NCBI GenBank assembly: GCA_013407085.1
Contig: JACCGJ010010759.1
Span: forward strand, 1 to 64,000
DNA length: 64,000 nucleotides
Direction of reading: 5' to 3'
From: Atriophallophorus winterbourni
Lineage: Eukaryota; Platyhelminthes; Trematoda; Plagiorchiida; Microphallidae
Part shown: positions 39,260-50,900 of the stretch, piece by piece
Layout of the letters: each line of letters opens with the position of its first letter
How positions within the stretch are numbered: the stretch's first letter is position 1
Program-made: the position numbers and the translations under genes
The notes under the pieces: generated by a model
Database searches by the model: none
Told to the model about the DNA's origin: nothing
Seen by the model: only the letters and a program-made list of their open reading frames with translations

Positions 39260-39412
39260 ACAATCTAATGCCCTGTGAGACCGGCATAAGCAAATGTAAC
39301 ATATTACATGCTGCTTAGCCATATTCCATCTGGCTTTTACGTCAGCCTCCTGATAAACAGGACAATCTTCTATCTTATGAGGTCCTCTACATTGAAAACA
39401 TTAAACCAGCAT
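39260..39412 (-). pseudogene. Zinc-knuckle region of gag, frameshifted
   Basis: The first knuckle starts with a cysteine-tryptophan-phenylalanine (codon at 39,410-39,412). It changes frame before its second cysteine, then continues to PHKIEDC at about 39,362-39,380. The second knuckle is intact: CYICLCRSHRALDC at 39,260-39,301 fits C-X2-C-X4-H-X4-C. Such knuckles bind the element RNA during packaging. A change of frame between gag and protease is normal in some LTR elements. This one falls inside a knuckle, so I read it as decay. Confidence 0.75.
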
Positions 39413-40160
39413 TGGCCTCGGTTCCCTCGTGTCATAAACACCCTCCTTTCATCTGGCATTCTTGGTTTCTCTGATGGCTTCGAAGAGACAGATGTTCTAT
39501 CTATTAGCATGCCAAATCTGCTCCTGGCAATTCTTGCTCTCCGAGATACGAACTCGGTCAGACTGGCAAAATCAACTTCTGACCCGTCAGCAAGCATTGT
39601 ATCCGCTGCGTCAGCTTACTGCTGTCGTGACGCAACAGGGAAGCATTTTACTAATCCTTTCGAAGTTGTGACAGAATTTAAATCAGCGTCACACTTCATT
39701 TGCTTCAATGTGATTTGTCAATTTTCCATTTTTATGGCCAAATCAGACAAACCATCGACCTTGTTGTGAAGTCTTCTAGCTTCATCAAGCAACTCCTCTA
39801 ATTTTGACCTGACAATTACGTGTGGAAGTCAGAACAAATCTTTCAAAATCATCTTTGCCCGCGTATAACCCTCAGCGGGTTGTAGCATGACACATGCATC
39901 AATTGCTTTCCGAGACTTGTCCGGACAACAATACATCAAATACAACAGTCGCTGGCCTGAATCCATGAACCTCGACTCAACGTAAGATTAAAACTGTTTC
40001 AGGAACTTCCAATAATCTATCGGATTACCGTGAAAGTAGGATAATTCTACTTTAGGCAATCCCATACTCATGTTCATCGCTGGTTGCAAATAGCTTACCG
40101 CCGAGTCGAACCCTCCAGTTTTGCTACTTGTACCGGCGATCAAGTTTACTTCTTCAGCGA
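39390..40160 (-). pseudogene. gag of BEL/Pao element, degenerate
   Basis: The frame enters from satellite at 40,160 and shows the DUF1759-type gag signature LPKVELSYFHGNPIDYWKF, then residues typical of the family such as AIDAC and EGYTRAK. In-frame stops lie at 39,988-39,990 (TAA), 39,829-39,831 (TGA), 39,718-39,720 (TGA) and 39,616-39,618 (TAA). The surrounding reading stays recognisable in the same frame across all four. The codons at the last three stops look like decayed glycine, cysteine and tryptophan codons judged by family pattern. The C-terminal part leads to a zinc knuckle, where the frame shifts. A 153-codon frame on the plus strand (39,308-39,769) is its antisense shadow. Confidence 0.8.
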
Positions 40161-40639
40161 CTGAAATATAAGGCATTGTTAGCTCTGATTGATTTAAAAC
40201 GTCTGTAGATTTTTAATGAAATATTGAGCATTGTTAGCTCCGATTCGTTCGAACACTGTCGATCTCTGATTCGTTCCGAACGTTTATAATTTATAAACTG
40301 AAATTTTAAGCATTGTCAGCTCTGATTGGTTCAAAACCTTTGTAGTTTTCGCAGTGAAATATTAGGCATTTAGAGCTATGATTGGTTCAAAATGTTTGTA
40401 GTTTTTGGACCTAAATATTGAGCATTGTCAGCTCTGATTGATTTAATGTTTTTCGACTTATATACTAAGCGTCGTCAGCTCTGATTGATTCGAAGATTGT
40501 CAATCTCAGATTGGTTCGAAAATTTAGTAGATTTCGGACTAAAATATTAAGCATTGTTAGCTTTGATTGGTTCAAATATTGCCAACCTCAGTTTTGTTTA
40601 CAACCTGTGTAGTTTTTAGACTGACATTTTGAGCATTGT

Positions 40640-43600
40640 CAGCTCTGATTGGTTCAAAATGTTTGTAGTTTTTGGACTTAAGTACTAAGCATCGTCAGCT
40701 CTGATTGATCCAAAGATTCTCAATCTCAGATTGGTTCAACACGTTTGTAGATTTTGGACTGAAATATTAGGCATTGTTAGCTCTGATTGGTTCAAACATT
40801 GTCGATCTCATATTCTTTCGAATCGCTTGTATTTTTGGACTGGAAAATTCAGCATTGTCAGCTCCGATTAGTTTAAACATTGTCGATCTCAGTTGAGTTC
40901 ACAACGTTTGTAGATTTTTGACTGAAATATTGAGTATTGTTAGTTCTGATTGTTTCAAAAATTGTCGATCTCCAATTCGTTTGAAACTTTTGTAATTTTT
41001 GAACTGAAATATTAAGCATTGTCAGTTCTGATTGCTTGAAACATTGTTTTTTTCAGATTGATTTAATACGTTTGTAAAGTTTGGATTTAATTATTAGGCA
41101 TTGTCAGCTCTAATTGACTTGAACATTGTCGATCTCAGATTGATTTAAAACGTTTGTAGTATGTTGACTGAAACATTGAGCATTGTCAGCTCTGATTGGT
41201 TCAAATAATGTCGATCTCAGATTGTTTCAGAGAATTTGTAGTTTATTGGACTAAAATATTAAGTATTGTCAGCTCTGATTGGTTGAAAATGTGTGTAATT
41301 TTTGGACTCAAATATTAAGCATTATCAGATTTGATTGATCGGAAGATTGTCAACCTCAGATAGGTTAAAAACTTTTGTAGATTTTGGACTGAAATATTAG
41401 GCATTGTTAGCTCTGATTGGTTTGAACATTGTCGATCTCGTATTCGTTCGAATCGTTTGTATTTTCTAAACTGAAATATATATCATTGTCATCTCTCATT
41501 AGTTTGAACAATGTCGATCTCTGATAAGTTCAAAACAGTTGTAAACTTTCGACTAAAATATTAAGCATTGTCAACTATGATTGGTTCAGAGTGTTTGCAG
41601 TTTTTGGACATAAATATTAAGCATTGTCAGCTCTGACTGATTTGAAAATTGTCAGTCTATTATTGTTTCAAAATGTTTGTAAAATTCGGACGTTTGTAGT
41701 TTTTGAACTGGAATATAAACATTTTCAGCTTTGAGTGGTTCAAATATTTCCGATCTCAATTGGTTCAAGACCTTTGTAATTTTTGGACTAAAATATTAGG
41801 CATTGTCAGCTCTGATTGGTTCAAAATGTTTGTAATTTTTGGACTCAAATATTAAGTTTTGTCAGCTGTGATGGATTTAAAGATTGTCAATCTCAGATTA
41901 GTTTAAAACGTTCGTAGATTTTGGAATGAAATAATGATCATTGTCAGCTCTGATTGGTTCAAACATTGTCGATCGCAGATTCGTTCAAAACTTCTGTAAT
42001 TTTTGGACTGAAATATCATGCATTGCCAGCTATGATTGGTTCAAACATTGTCCATCTCAGATAGGTTTAGAACGTTTGTAAATTTTGGACTAAAATATAA
42101 GGCACCGTCAGCTCTGATTGATTTGAAGATTGTCGATCTTAGATGGATATCAAACATCTGTAGATTTCAAATGAAATATTAAGCATTGTTAGTTACGATT
42201 GGTTCGAACACTGTCGATCTCAGATTCGTTCCAAACGTTCATAATTTATGAACTGAAATATTAAGCATTGTCTGCTCTGATTGGTTGTAATATTGTCAAT
42301 CTCAGATTGTTTATAAACCTTTGTAGTTTTTGGTACTGAAATATTAAACATTGTCAGCTTGGATTGTTTCAAAATGTTTGTCGTTTTTGGACTTATATAC
42401 TAAGCATCGTCAGCTCTGATTGATCCAAAGATTGTCAATCTCAGATTGGTTCGAAACTTAATAGATTTTGGACTAAAATATTAAGCATTGTTAGCTTTGA
42501 TTGGTTAAAATATTGTCAATCTAAGTTTCGTTTAAAACCTGTGTAGTTTTTCGACTGACATTTCGAGCATTGTCAGCTCTGATTGGTTCAAAATGTTTGT
42601 AGTTTTTGGACTTAAGTACTAAGCATCGTCAGCTCTGATTGATCCAAAGATTGTCAATCTCAGATTGGTTCAACACGTTTGTAGATTTTGGACTGAAATA
42701 TTAGGCATTGTTAGCACTGATTGTTTCAAACATTGTCGATCTCATATTCGCTCGAATCGTTTGTATTTTTGAACTGGAAAATTCAGCATTGTCAGCTCCG
42801 ATTAGTTTAAACATCGTCGATCTCAGGTGAGTTCACAACGTTTGTAGATTTTCGACTGAAATATTGAATATTGTTAGTTCTGATTGTTCCAAACATTGTC
42901 AATCTCAAATTCGTTTAAAACTTTTGTAATTTTCGAACTGAAATATTAAGCATTGTCAGCTCTGATTGCTTGAAACATTGTTTTTTTCAGATTGATTTAA
43001 TACGTTTGTAAAGTTTGGAACAAAATATTAGGCATTGTCAGCTCTAATTGACTTGAACATTGTCGATCTCGGATTGATTTAAAACGTTTGTAGTTTGTTG
43101 ACTGAAATATTGAGCATTGTAAGCTCTGATTGGTTGAAACATTACTGATCTCAGATTGGTACGATACGTTTGTAGTTTTTGAAATGAAATATTGAGCATT
43201 GTCAGCTCTGATTGGTTCAAATATTGTCGATCTCAGATTGTTTCAGAAACTTTGTAGTTTATTGGACAAAAATATTAAGCATTGTCAGCTCTGATTGGTT
43301 TAAAATGTTTGTAATTTTTGGACTCAAATATTGAGCATTATCAGATCTGATTGATCGAAAGATTGTCAACCTCAGATAGCTTCAAACCTTTTGTAGATTT
43401 TGGACTGAAATATTAGGCATTGTTAGCTGTGATTGGTTTAAACATTGTCGATCTCATATTCGTTCGAAACGTTTGTATTTTCTAAACTGAAATATATATC
43501 ATTGTCATCTCTCATTAGTTTGAACAATGTCGATCTCTGATAAGTTCAAAACAGTTGTAAACTTTCGACTGAAATATTGAACATTGTCAGCTCTGATTGT

Positions 43601-46600
43601 TCAAAGTTTTGCAGATTTTTGGACAAAAATAAACGTTGTCACCCCCCCCCGCTCTATTGATTGAGAGTTTGTCAGTCTTATTATTGTTTGCAAAATGTTT
43701 GTAAAAATTCGGACTTTGTAGTTTTTGAACTGGAGCGTATAAACATTGTCAGCTTTGAGTGTTCAATATTTCAATCTCAATTGGTTCAAGACTTTGTAGT
43801 TTTTGACTGAAAACTTGAGCCATTGTCTTGCTCTGATTGGTTCAAAATGTGTGTAATTTTTGGACTCAAATATTATTTTTATCAGCTGTGATGGATTTAA
43901 AATTGTCAAGTCTCAGATTGGTTCAAACGTTTTGTAGATTTTGTATGAACTATGAAAGCATTGTTACTCGGATTGGTTCAACAATTGTCGATCGCATATT
44001 CGTTCAGAACTCTGTAATTTTTGGACTGAAATATCATGCATTGCCAGCTATGATTGTTTTAAACATTGTCCATCTCAAATAGGTTTAGAACGTTTGTAAA
44101 TTTTGGACTAAAATATAAGGCACTGTCAGCTCTGATTGATTTAAAAATTGTCGATCTTAAATTGATATCAAACATCTGTAGATTTTAGATGAAATATTAA
44201 GCATTGTTAGTTAGGATTGGTTCGAACACTGTCGATCTCAGATTCGTTCCAAACGTTCAAAATTTATGAACTGAATTATTAGGCATTGTCAGCTCTGATT
44301 GGTTGTAATATCGTCAATCTCAGATTGTTTATAAACCTTTGTAGTTTTTGGTACTGAAATAATGAACATTGTCAGCTTGGATTGTTTCGAAATGTTTGTC
44401 GTTTTTAGACTTATGTACTAAGCATCGTCAGCTCTGATTGATCCAAAAATTGTCAATCTCAGATTGGTTCGAAACTTGAATAGATTTTGGACTAAAATAT
44501 TAAGCATTGTTAGCTTTGATTGGTTAAAATATTGTCAATCTCAGTTTCGATTAAAACCTGTGTAGCTTTTGGACTGACATTTCGAGTATTGTCAGCTCTG
44601 ATTGATTCAAAATGTTTGTAGTTTTTGGACTTAAGTACTAAGCATCGTCAGCTCTGATTGATCCAAAGATTGTCAATTTCAGATCGGGTCAACACGTTTG
44701 TAGATTTTGGACTGAAATATTAGACATTGTTAGCTCTGATTGGTTCAAACATTGTCGATCTCATATTCGTTCGAATCGTTTGTATTTTTGGACTGGAAAA
44801 TTCAGCATTGTCAGCTCCGATTAGTTCAAACATTGTCGATCTCAGATGAGTTCACAACGTTTGTAGATTTTTGACTGAAATATTGAGTATTGTTAGGTCT
44901 GATTGTTTCAAACATTGTCGATCTCAAATTCGTTCAAAACTTTTGTAATTTTTGAACTGAAATATTAAGCATTGTCAGCTCTGATTGCTTGAAACATTTG
45001 TTTTTCCAGATTGATTTATTACGTTTGTAAAGTTTGGATCAAAATATTAGACATTGTCAGCTCTAATTGACTTGAACATTGTCGATCTCAGATTGATTTA
45101 AAACGTTTGTAGTTTGTTGACTAAAATATTAAGCATTGTAAGCTCTGATTGGTTGAAACATTACTGATCTCAGATTGGTACGATACGTTTGTAGTTTTTG
45201 AAATGAAATATTGAGCATTGTCAGCTCTGATTGGTTCAAATAATGTCGATCTCAGATTGTTTCAGAAACTTTGTAGTTTATTGGACTAAAATATTAAGCA
45301 TTGTCAGCTCTGATTGGTTTAAAATGTTTGTAATTTTTGAACTCAAATATTGAGCATTATCAGATCTGATTGATCGAAAGATTGTCAACCTCAGATAGCT
45401 TCAAACCTTTTGTAGATTTTGGACTGAAATATTAGGCATTGTTAGCTGTGATTGGTTTAAACATTGTCGATCTCATATTCGTTCGAAACGTTTGTATTTT
45501 CTGAACTGAAATATATATCATTGTCATCTCTCATTAGTTCGAACAATGTCGATCTCAGATAAGTTCAAAACAGTTGTAAACTTTCGACTGAAATATTGAG
45601 CATTGTCAACTATGATTGGTTCAAAGTGTTTGCAGATTTTGGACAAAAATAATAAGCGTTGTCAGCTCTGATTGATTTGAAGATTGTCAGTCTATTATTG
45701 TTGCAAAATGTTTGTAAAATTCGGACGTTTGTAGTTTTTGAACTGGAATATAAACATTGTCAGCTTTGATTGGTTCAAATATTTTCAATCTCAATTGGTT
45801 CAAGACCTTTGTAGTTTTTGGACTGAAAAATTGAGCATTGTCTGCTCTGATTGGTTCAAAATGTTTGTAATTTTTGGACTCAAATATTAAGTTTTATCAG
45901 CTGTGATGGATTTAAAAATTGTCAATCTCAGATTGGTTTAAAACGTTTGTAGATTTTGGAATGAAATATGAAGCATTGTTAGCTCTGATTAGTTCAAACA
46001 TTGTCGATCGCAGATTCGTTCAGAACTTCTGTAATTTTTAGACTGAAATATCATACATTGCCAGCTATGATTGTTTCAAACATTGTCCATCTCAGATAGG
46101 TTTAGAACGTTTGTAAATTTTGGACTAAAATATGAGGCACTGTCAGCTCTGATTGATTTAAAAATTGTCGATCTTAAATTGATATCAAACATCTGTAGAT
46201 TTTAGATGAACTATTAAGCATTGTTAGTTAGGATTGGTTCGAACACTGTCGATCTCAGATTCGTTCCAAACGTTCAAAATTTATGAACTGAAATATTAGG
46301 CATTGTCAGCTCTGATTGGTTGTAATATTGTCAATCTCAGATTGTTTATACACCTTTGTAGTTTTTGGTACTGAAATATTGAACATTGTCAGCTTGGATT
46401 GTTTCGAAATGTTTGTCGTTTTTAGACTTATGTACTAAGCATCGTCAGCTCTGATTGATCCAAAAATTGTCAATCTCAGATTGGTTCAAAACTTTAGTAG
46501 ATTTTGAACTAAAATATTAAGCATTGCTAGCTTTGATTGGTTAAAATATTGTCAATCTCAGTTTCGATTAAAACCTGTGTAGTTTTTGGACTGACATTTC

Positions 46601-47990
46601 GAGTATTGTCAGCTCTGATTGATTCAAAATGTTTGTAGATTTTGGACTCAAGTACTAAGCATCGTCAGCTCTGATTGATACAAAGATTGTCAATTTCAGA
46701 TCGGGTCAACACGTTTGTAGATTTTGGACTGAAATATTAGACATTGTTAGCTCTGATTGGTTCAAACATTGTCGATCTCATATTCGTTCGAATCGTTTGT
46801 ATTTTTGGACTGGAAAATTCAGCATTGTCAGCTCCGATTAGTTCAAACATTGTCGATCTCAGATGAGTTCACAACGTTTGTAGATTTTCGACTGAAATAT
46901 TGAGTATTGTTAGGTCTGATTGTTTCAAACATTGTCGATCTCAAATTCGTTCAAAACTTTTGTAATTTTTGAACTGAAATATTAAGCATTGTCAGTTCTG
47001 ATTGCTTAAAACATTGTTTTTTTCAGATTGATTTAATACGTTTGTAAAGTTTGGATTTAATTATTAGGCATTGTCAGCTCTAACTGACTTGAACATTGTC
47101 GATCTCAGATTGATTTAAAACGTTTGTAGTTTGTTGACTGAAATATTAAGCATTGTAAGCTCTGATTGGTTGAAACATTACTGATCTCAGATTGGTACGA
47201 TACGTTTGTAGTTTTTGAAATGAAATATTGAGCATTGTCAGCTCTGATTGGTTCAAATATTGTCGATCTCAGATTGTTTCAGAAACTTCGTAGTTTATTG
47301 GACTAAAATATTAAGCATAAGTCAGCTCTGATTGGTTTAAAATGTTTGTAATTTTTGGACTCAAATATTAAGCATTATCAGATCTGATTGATCGGAAGAT
47401 TGTCAACCTCAGATAGGTTCAAAACTTTTGTAGATTTCGGACTGAAACATTAGGCATTGTTAGCTGTGATTGGTTTAAACATTGTCGATCCCATATTCGT
47501 TCGAAACGTTTGTATTTTCCAAACTGAAATATATATCATTGTCATCTCTCACTAGTTTTAACAATGTCGATCTCAGATAAGTTCAAAACAGTTGTAAACT
47601 TTCGACTAAAATATTGAGCATTGTCAACTATGATTGGTTCAAAGTGTTTGCAGTTTTTGGACATAAATATTGAGCATTGTCAGCTCTGATTGATTTGAAA
47701 ATTGTCAGTCTATCATTGTTTCGAAATGTTTGTAAAATTCGGACGTTTGTAGTTTTTGAACTGGAATATAAATATTGTCAGCTTTGATTGGTTCAAATAT
47801 TTTCAATCTCAATTGGTTCAAGACCTTTGTAGTTTTTGGACTAAAATATTAAGCATTGTCAGCTCTGATTGGTTCAAGATGTTCGTAATTTTTGGACTCA
47901 AATATTACGTTTTGTCAGCAGTGATGGATTTTAAGATTGTCAATGTCAGATTGGTTCAAAAGTTTGTAGATTTTGGACTAACATATTAAG
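40640..47990 (-). repeat. Higher-order repeat with 2,018-bp period
   Basis: The landmark ctgaaatatatatcattgtc occurs at 41,471, 43,487, 45,506 and 47,524, giving spacings of 2,016, 2,019 and 2,018 bp. The whole set of monomer variants between landmarks is repeated in order: the caacattgtt homopolymer variant, the aaaattcggacgtttgtag deletion variant, the cacaacgtttgtagattttc variant and others. Copies differ by a few substitutions per monomer, far less than neighbouring monomers differ within a copy. This is tandem higher-order organisation, with about three and a half copies. Confidence 0.9.
43590..44000. other. Indel-rich, probably low-quality sequence
   Basis: Compared with the sister higher-order copy at about 45,605-46,015, this stretch has many one-base insertions and deletions, often in homopolymers. 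Examples are gtaaaaattcggactttgta against gtaaaattcggacgtttgta, ggagcgtataaacattg against ggaatataaacattg, and gagccattgtcttgctctg against gagcattgtctgctctg. It also holds a run of nine C (43,642-43,650) where the sister reads gtcagctctg. No other part of the window shows this pattern, so unpolished read sequence is the likeliest cause. Confidence 0.7.
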
Positions 47991-47999
47991 CATTGTTAG

Positions 48000-50900
48000 C
48001 TTTGATTGATTCAAACATTGTCGATCTCATATTCGTTCGAAACGTTTGTAGATTTTAGACTAAAATATTAAGTATTGTTAGCTATGATTGGTTCAAACAT
48101 TTTCGACCGCAGATTCGCTCAAATTTTCTGTAATTTTTTTTACTGAAATATCATGCATTCTCAGCTCTGATTGGTTCAAACATAGTCCATCTCAGATTGA
48201 TTTAGAACGTTTTTAAATTTTGGACAAAAATATAAGGCATTGTCAGCTCTGATTGATTTAAAACGTCTGTAGATTTTAAATAAAATATTAAGCATTGTTA
48301 GCTCCGATTCGTTCGAACACTGTCGATCTCTGATTCGTTTCAAATGTTTATAATTTATGAACTGAAATTTCAAGCATTGTCAGCTCTGATTGATTCAAAA
48401 CCTTTGTAGTTTTCGGACTGACATATTATGCATTTTCAGCTATGATTGGTTCAAAATGTTTGTAGTTTTTAGACCTAAATATTGAGCATTGTCAGCTCTG
48501 ATTGATTTAATGATTGTCAGTGTCAGATTGGTTAAAAATATTTGTAGATTTGACTGAAATTTTGAGCATTCTTAGCTTTGATTGGTTCGAAAATTGTCGA
48601 TCTCATATTAGTTTAAAACGTTTGTATTTTGTGGAATGAAAATATTTAGCATTGTCAGCTCTGACAAGTTCAAGCAATTTCGATTTCAGATTAGTTCAAA
48701 ACGATTGTAGACTTTCGACTGAAATATTGAGCATTTCAAGCTATGAATAGTTCGGAATATTTTCCAGTTTATGGACTTAAATATTAAGCATTGTCAGCTG
48801 TGATTGAGTTAAAGATTGTCAATCCCAGATTGGTTCAAAACGATTGTAGATTTCGGACTAAAATATTCGGCATTGTCAGCTCTGATTGCTTCAAACATTG
48901 TCCATCTCAGATTGGTTCAAAACGTTTGTATATTTTGAACTAAAATATAAGGCAATGTCAGCTCTGATTGATTTAAACATTGTCGATCTCAGATTGCTTT
49001 GAAACCTTTGTAGTTTTATGAATGAAATATTAAGCATTGTTAGCTCTGATTGGTTCAAACACTGTCGATCGAAGATTAGTTCAAAACGTTTGTAGATTTC
49101 AGAATAAAATATTGAGCATTGTCAGCCCTGATTGCTCCTTACATTTTCCATCTCAGACTGGTTCAACACGTTTGTAAATTTTAGAGTAAAATATGAGGCA
49201 GTGTCAGCTCTGATTGATGTAAACATTGTCGAATTCAGATAGATTTAAAACCTTTGTAGTTTTTTGAATGAAATATTAAACATTGTCAGCTTGGATTGTT
49301 TCGAAATGTTCGTCGTTTTTGGACTTATGTACTAAGCATCATCGGCTCTGATTGATCCAAAGATTGTAAATCTCAAATTGGTTCAACACGTTTGAAGATT
49401 TCGGACTGAAATATTAAGCAATGTTAGCTCTGATTGATTCAAACATTGTCGATCTCATATTCTTTCGAATCGTTTGTATTTTTGGACTGGAAAATTCAGC
49501 ATTGTCAGCTCCGATTAGTTTAAACATTGTGGATCTCAGATGAGTTCACAACGTTTGTAGATTTTCGACTGAAACATTGAGTATTGTTAGTTCTGATTGT
49601 TTGAAACATTGTCGATCTCAAATTCGTTTGAAACGTTTGTAATTTTCAGACTGAAATATTAGGCATTGTCAGCTCTGATTGCTTGAAACATTTTTTTCAA
49701 GATTGATTTATTACGTTTGTAAAGTGTGGATCAAACTATTAGGCATTGTCAGCTCTAACAGATTTAAACATTGTCGATATCAAATTGTTTTAAAACGTTT
49801 GTAGTTTGTTGACTGAAATATTAAGCATTGTTAGCTCTGATTGGTTGAAACATTGAAGATCCCAGATTGAGACGATACGTTCGTAGTTTTTGAAATGAAA
49901 TATTGAGCATTGTCAGCTCTGATTGGTTCAAATATTGTTGATCTCAGATTGTTTCAGAAACTTTGTAGTTTATTGGACTAAAATATCGAGCATCATCAGA
50001 TATGATTGATCAAAAGATTGTCAACCTCAGATAGGTTCAAAACTTTTGTAGATTTCGGACTGAAATATTAGGCATTGTTAGTTCTGATTGGTTTAAACAT
50101 TGTGGATCGTTCGAAACGTTTGTATTTTCTAAACTGAAATATATATCATTGTCATCTCTCATTAGGTTGAACAATATCGATCTCAGATAAGTTCAAAACA
50201 GTTGTAAACTTTCGACTAAAATATTGAGCATTGTCAACTATGATTGGTTCAAAGTGTTTGCAGATTTTGGACGAAAATATTAAGCGTTAGCAGCTCTGAT
50301 TGATTTGAAGATTGTCAGTCTATTATTGTTTCAAAATGTTTGTAAAATTCGGACGTTTGTAGTTTTTGAAATGGAATATAAAGATTGCCAGCTTTGATTG
50401 GTTCAGAATGTTTGCAGTTTTTAGACCTAAATATTGAGCATTGTCAGCTCTGATTGATTTATTGATTGTCAATGTCAGATTGGTTGAAAAACATTCGTAG
50501 ATTTGACTGAAATATTGAGCATTCTTAGCTTTGATTGGTTTCAACATTGTCGATCTCATATTAGTTCAAAACGTTTGTATTTTGTGGAAATAAATTATTT
50601 AGCATTGTCAGCTCTGACATGTTTAAGCAATTTCGATCTCAGATTAGTTCAAAACGATTGTAGACTTTCGACTGAAATATTGAGCATTTCCAGCCATGTT
50701 TAGTTCGAAATAATTTCCAGTTTATGGACTTGAATATTAGGCATTGTCAGCTCTGTTTGAGTTGAAGATTGTCAATCTCAGATTGGTTCAAAACGATTGT
50801 AGATTTCGGACTAAAATATTAGGCATTGTCAGCTCTGATTGCTTCAAACATTGTCCATCTCAGATTGGTTCAAAACGTTTGTATATTTTGGACTTAAATA

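Larger units (their letters stand above)
38955..40160 (-). mobile_element. BEL/Pao LTR retrotransposon fragment 2 (gag to protease)
   Basis: This second unique insertion is also read on the minus strand. From right to left it covers most of gag, two zinc knuckles and the start of the aspartic protease. It begins at 40,160, eleven codons before the point matching the fragment 1 start codon, and breaks off in the protease at 38,955. No LTR, reverse transcriptase, RNase H or integrase is present. It has four in-frame stops in gag, one frameshift at the first zinc knuckle and one stop in the protease frame. Both borders run directly into satellite without visible target duplication. Confidence 0.85.

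Noticed and set aside
39308..39769. A 153-codon open frame on the plus strand
   Set aside because: It is antisense to the recognisable BEL/Pao gag on the minus strand and shows no features of its own.
36565..40160. One BEL/Pao insertion split by satellite
   Set aside because: Both fragments contain the same gag segment with many differences, so they cannot be two halves of a single copy.
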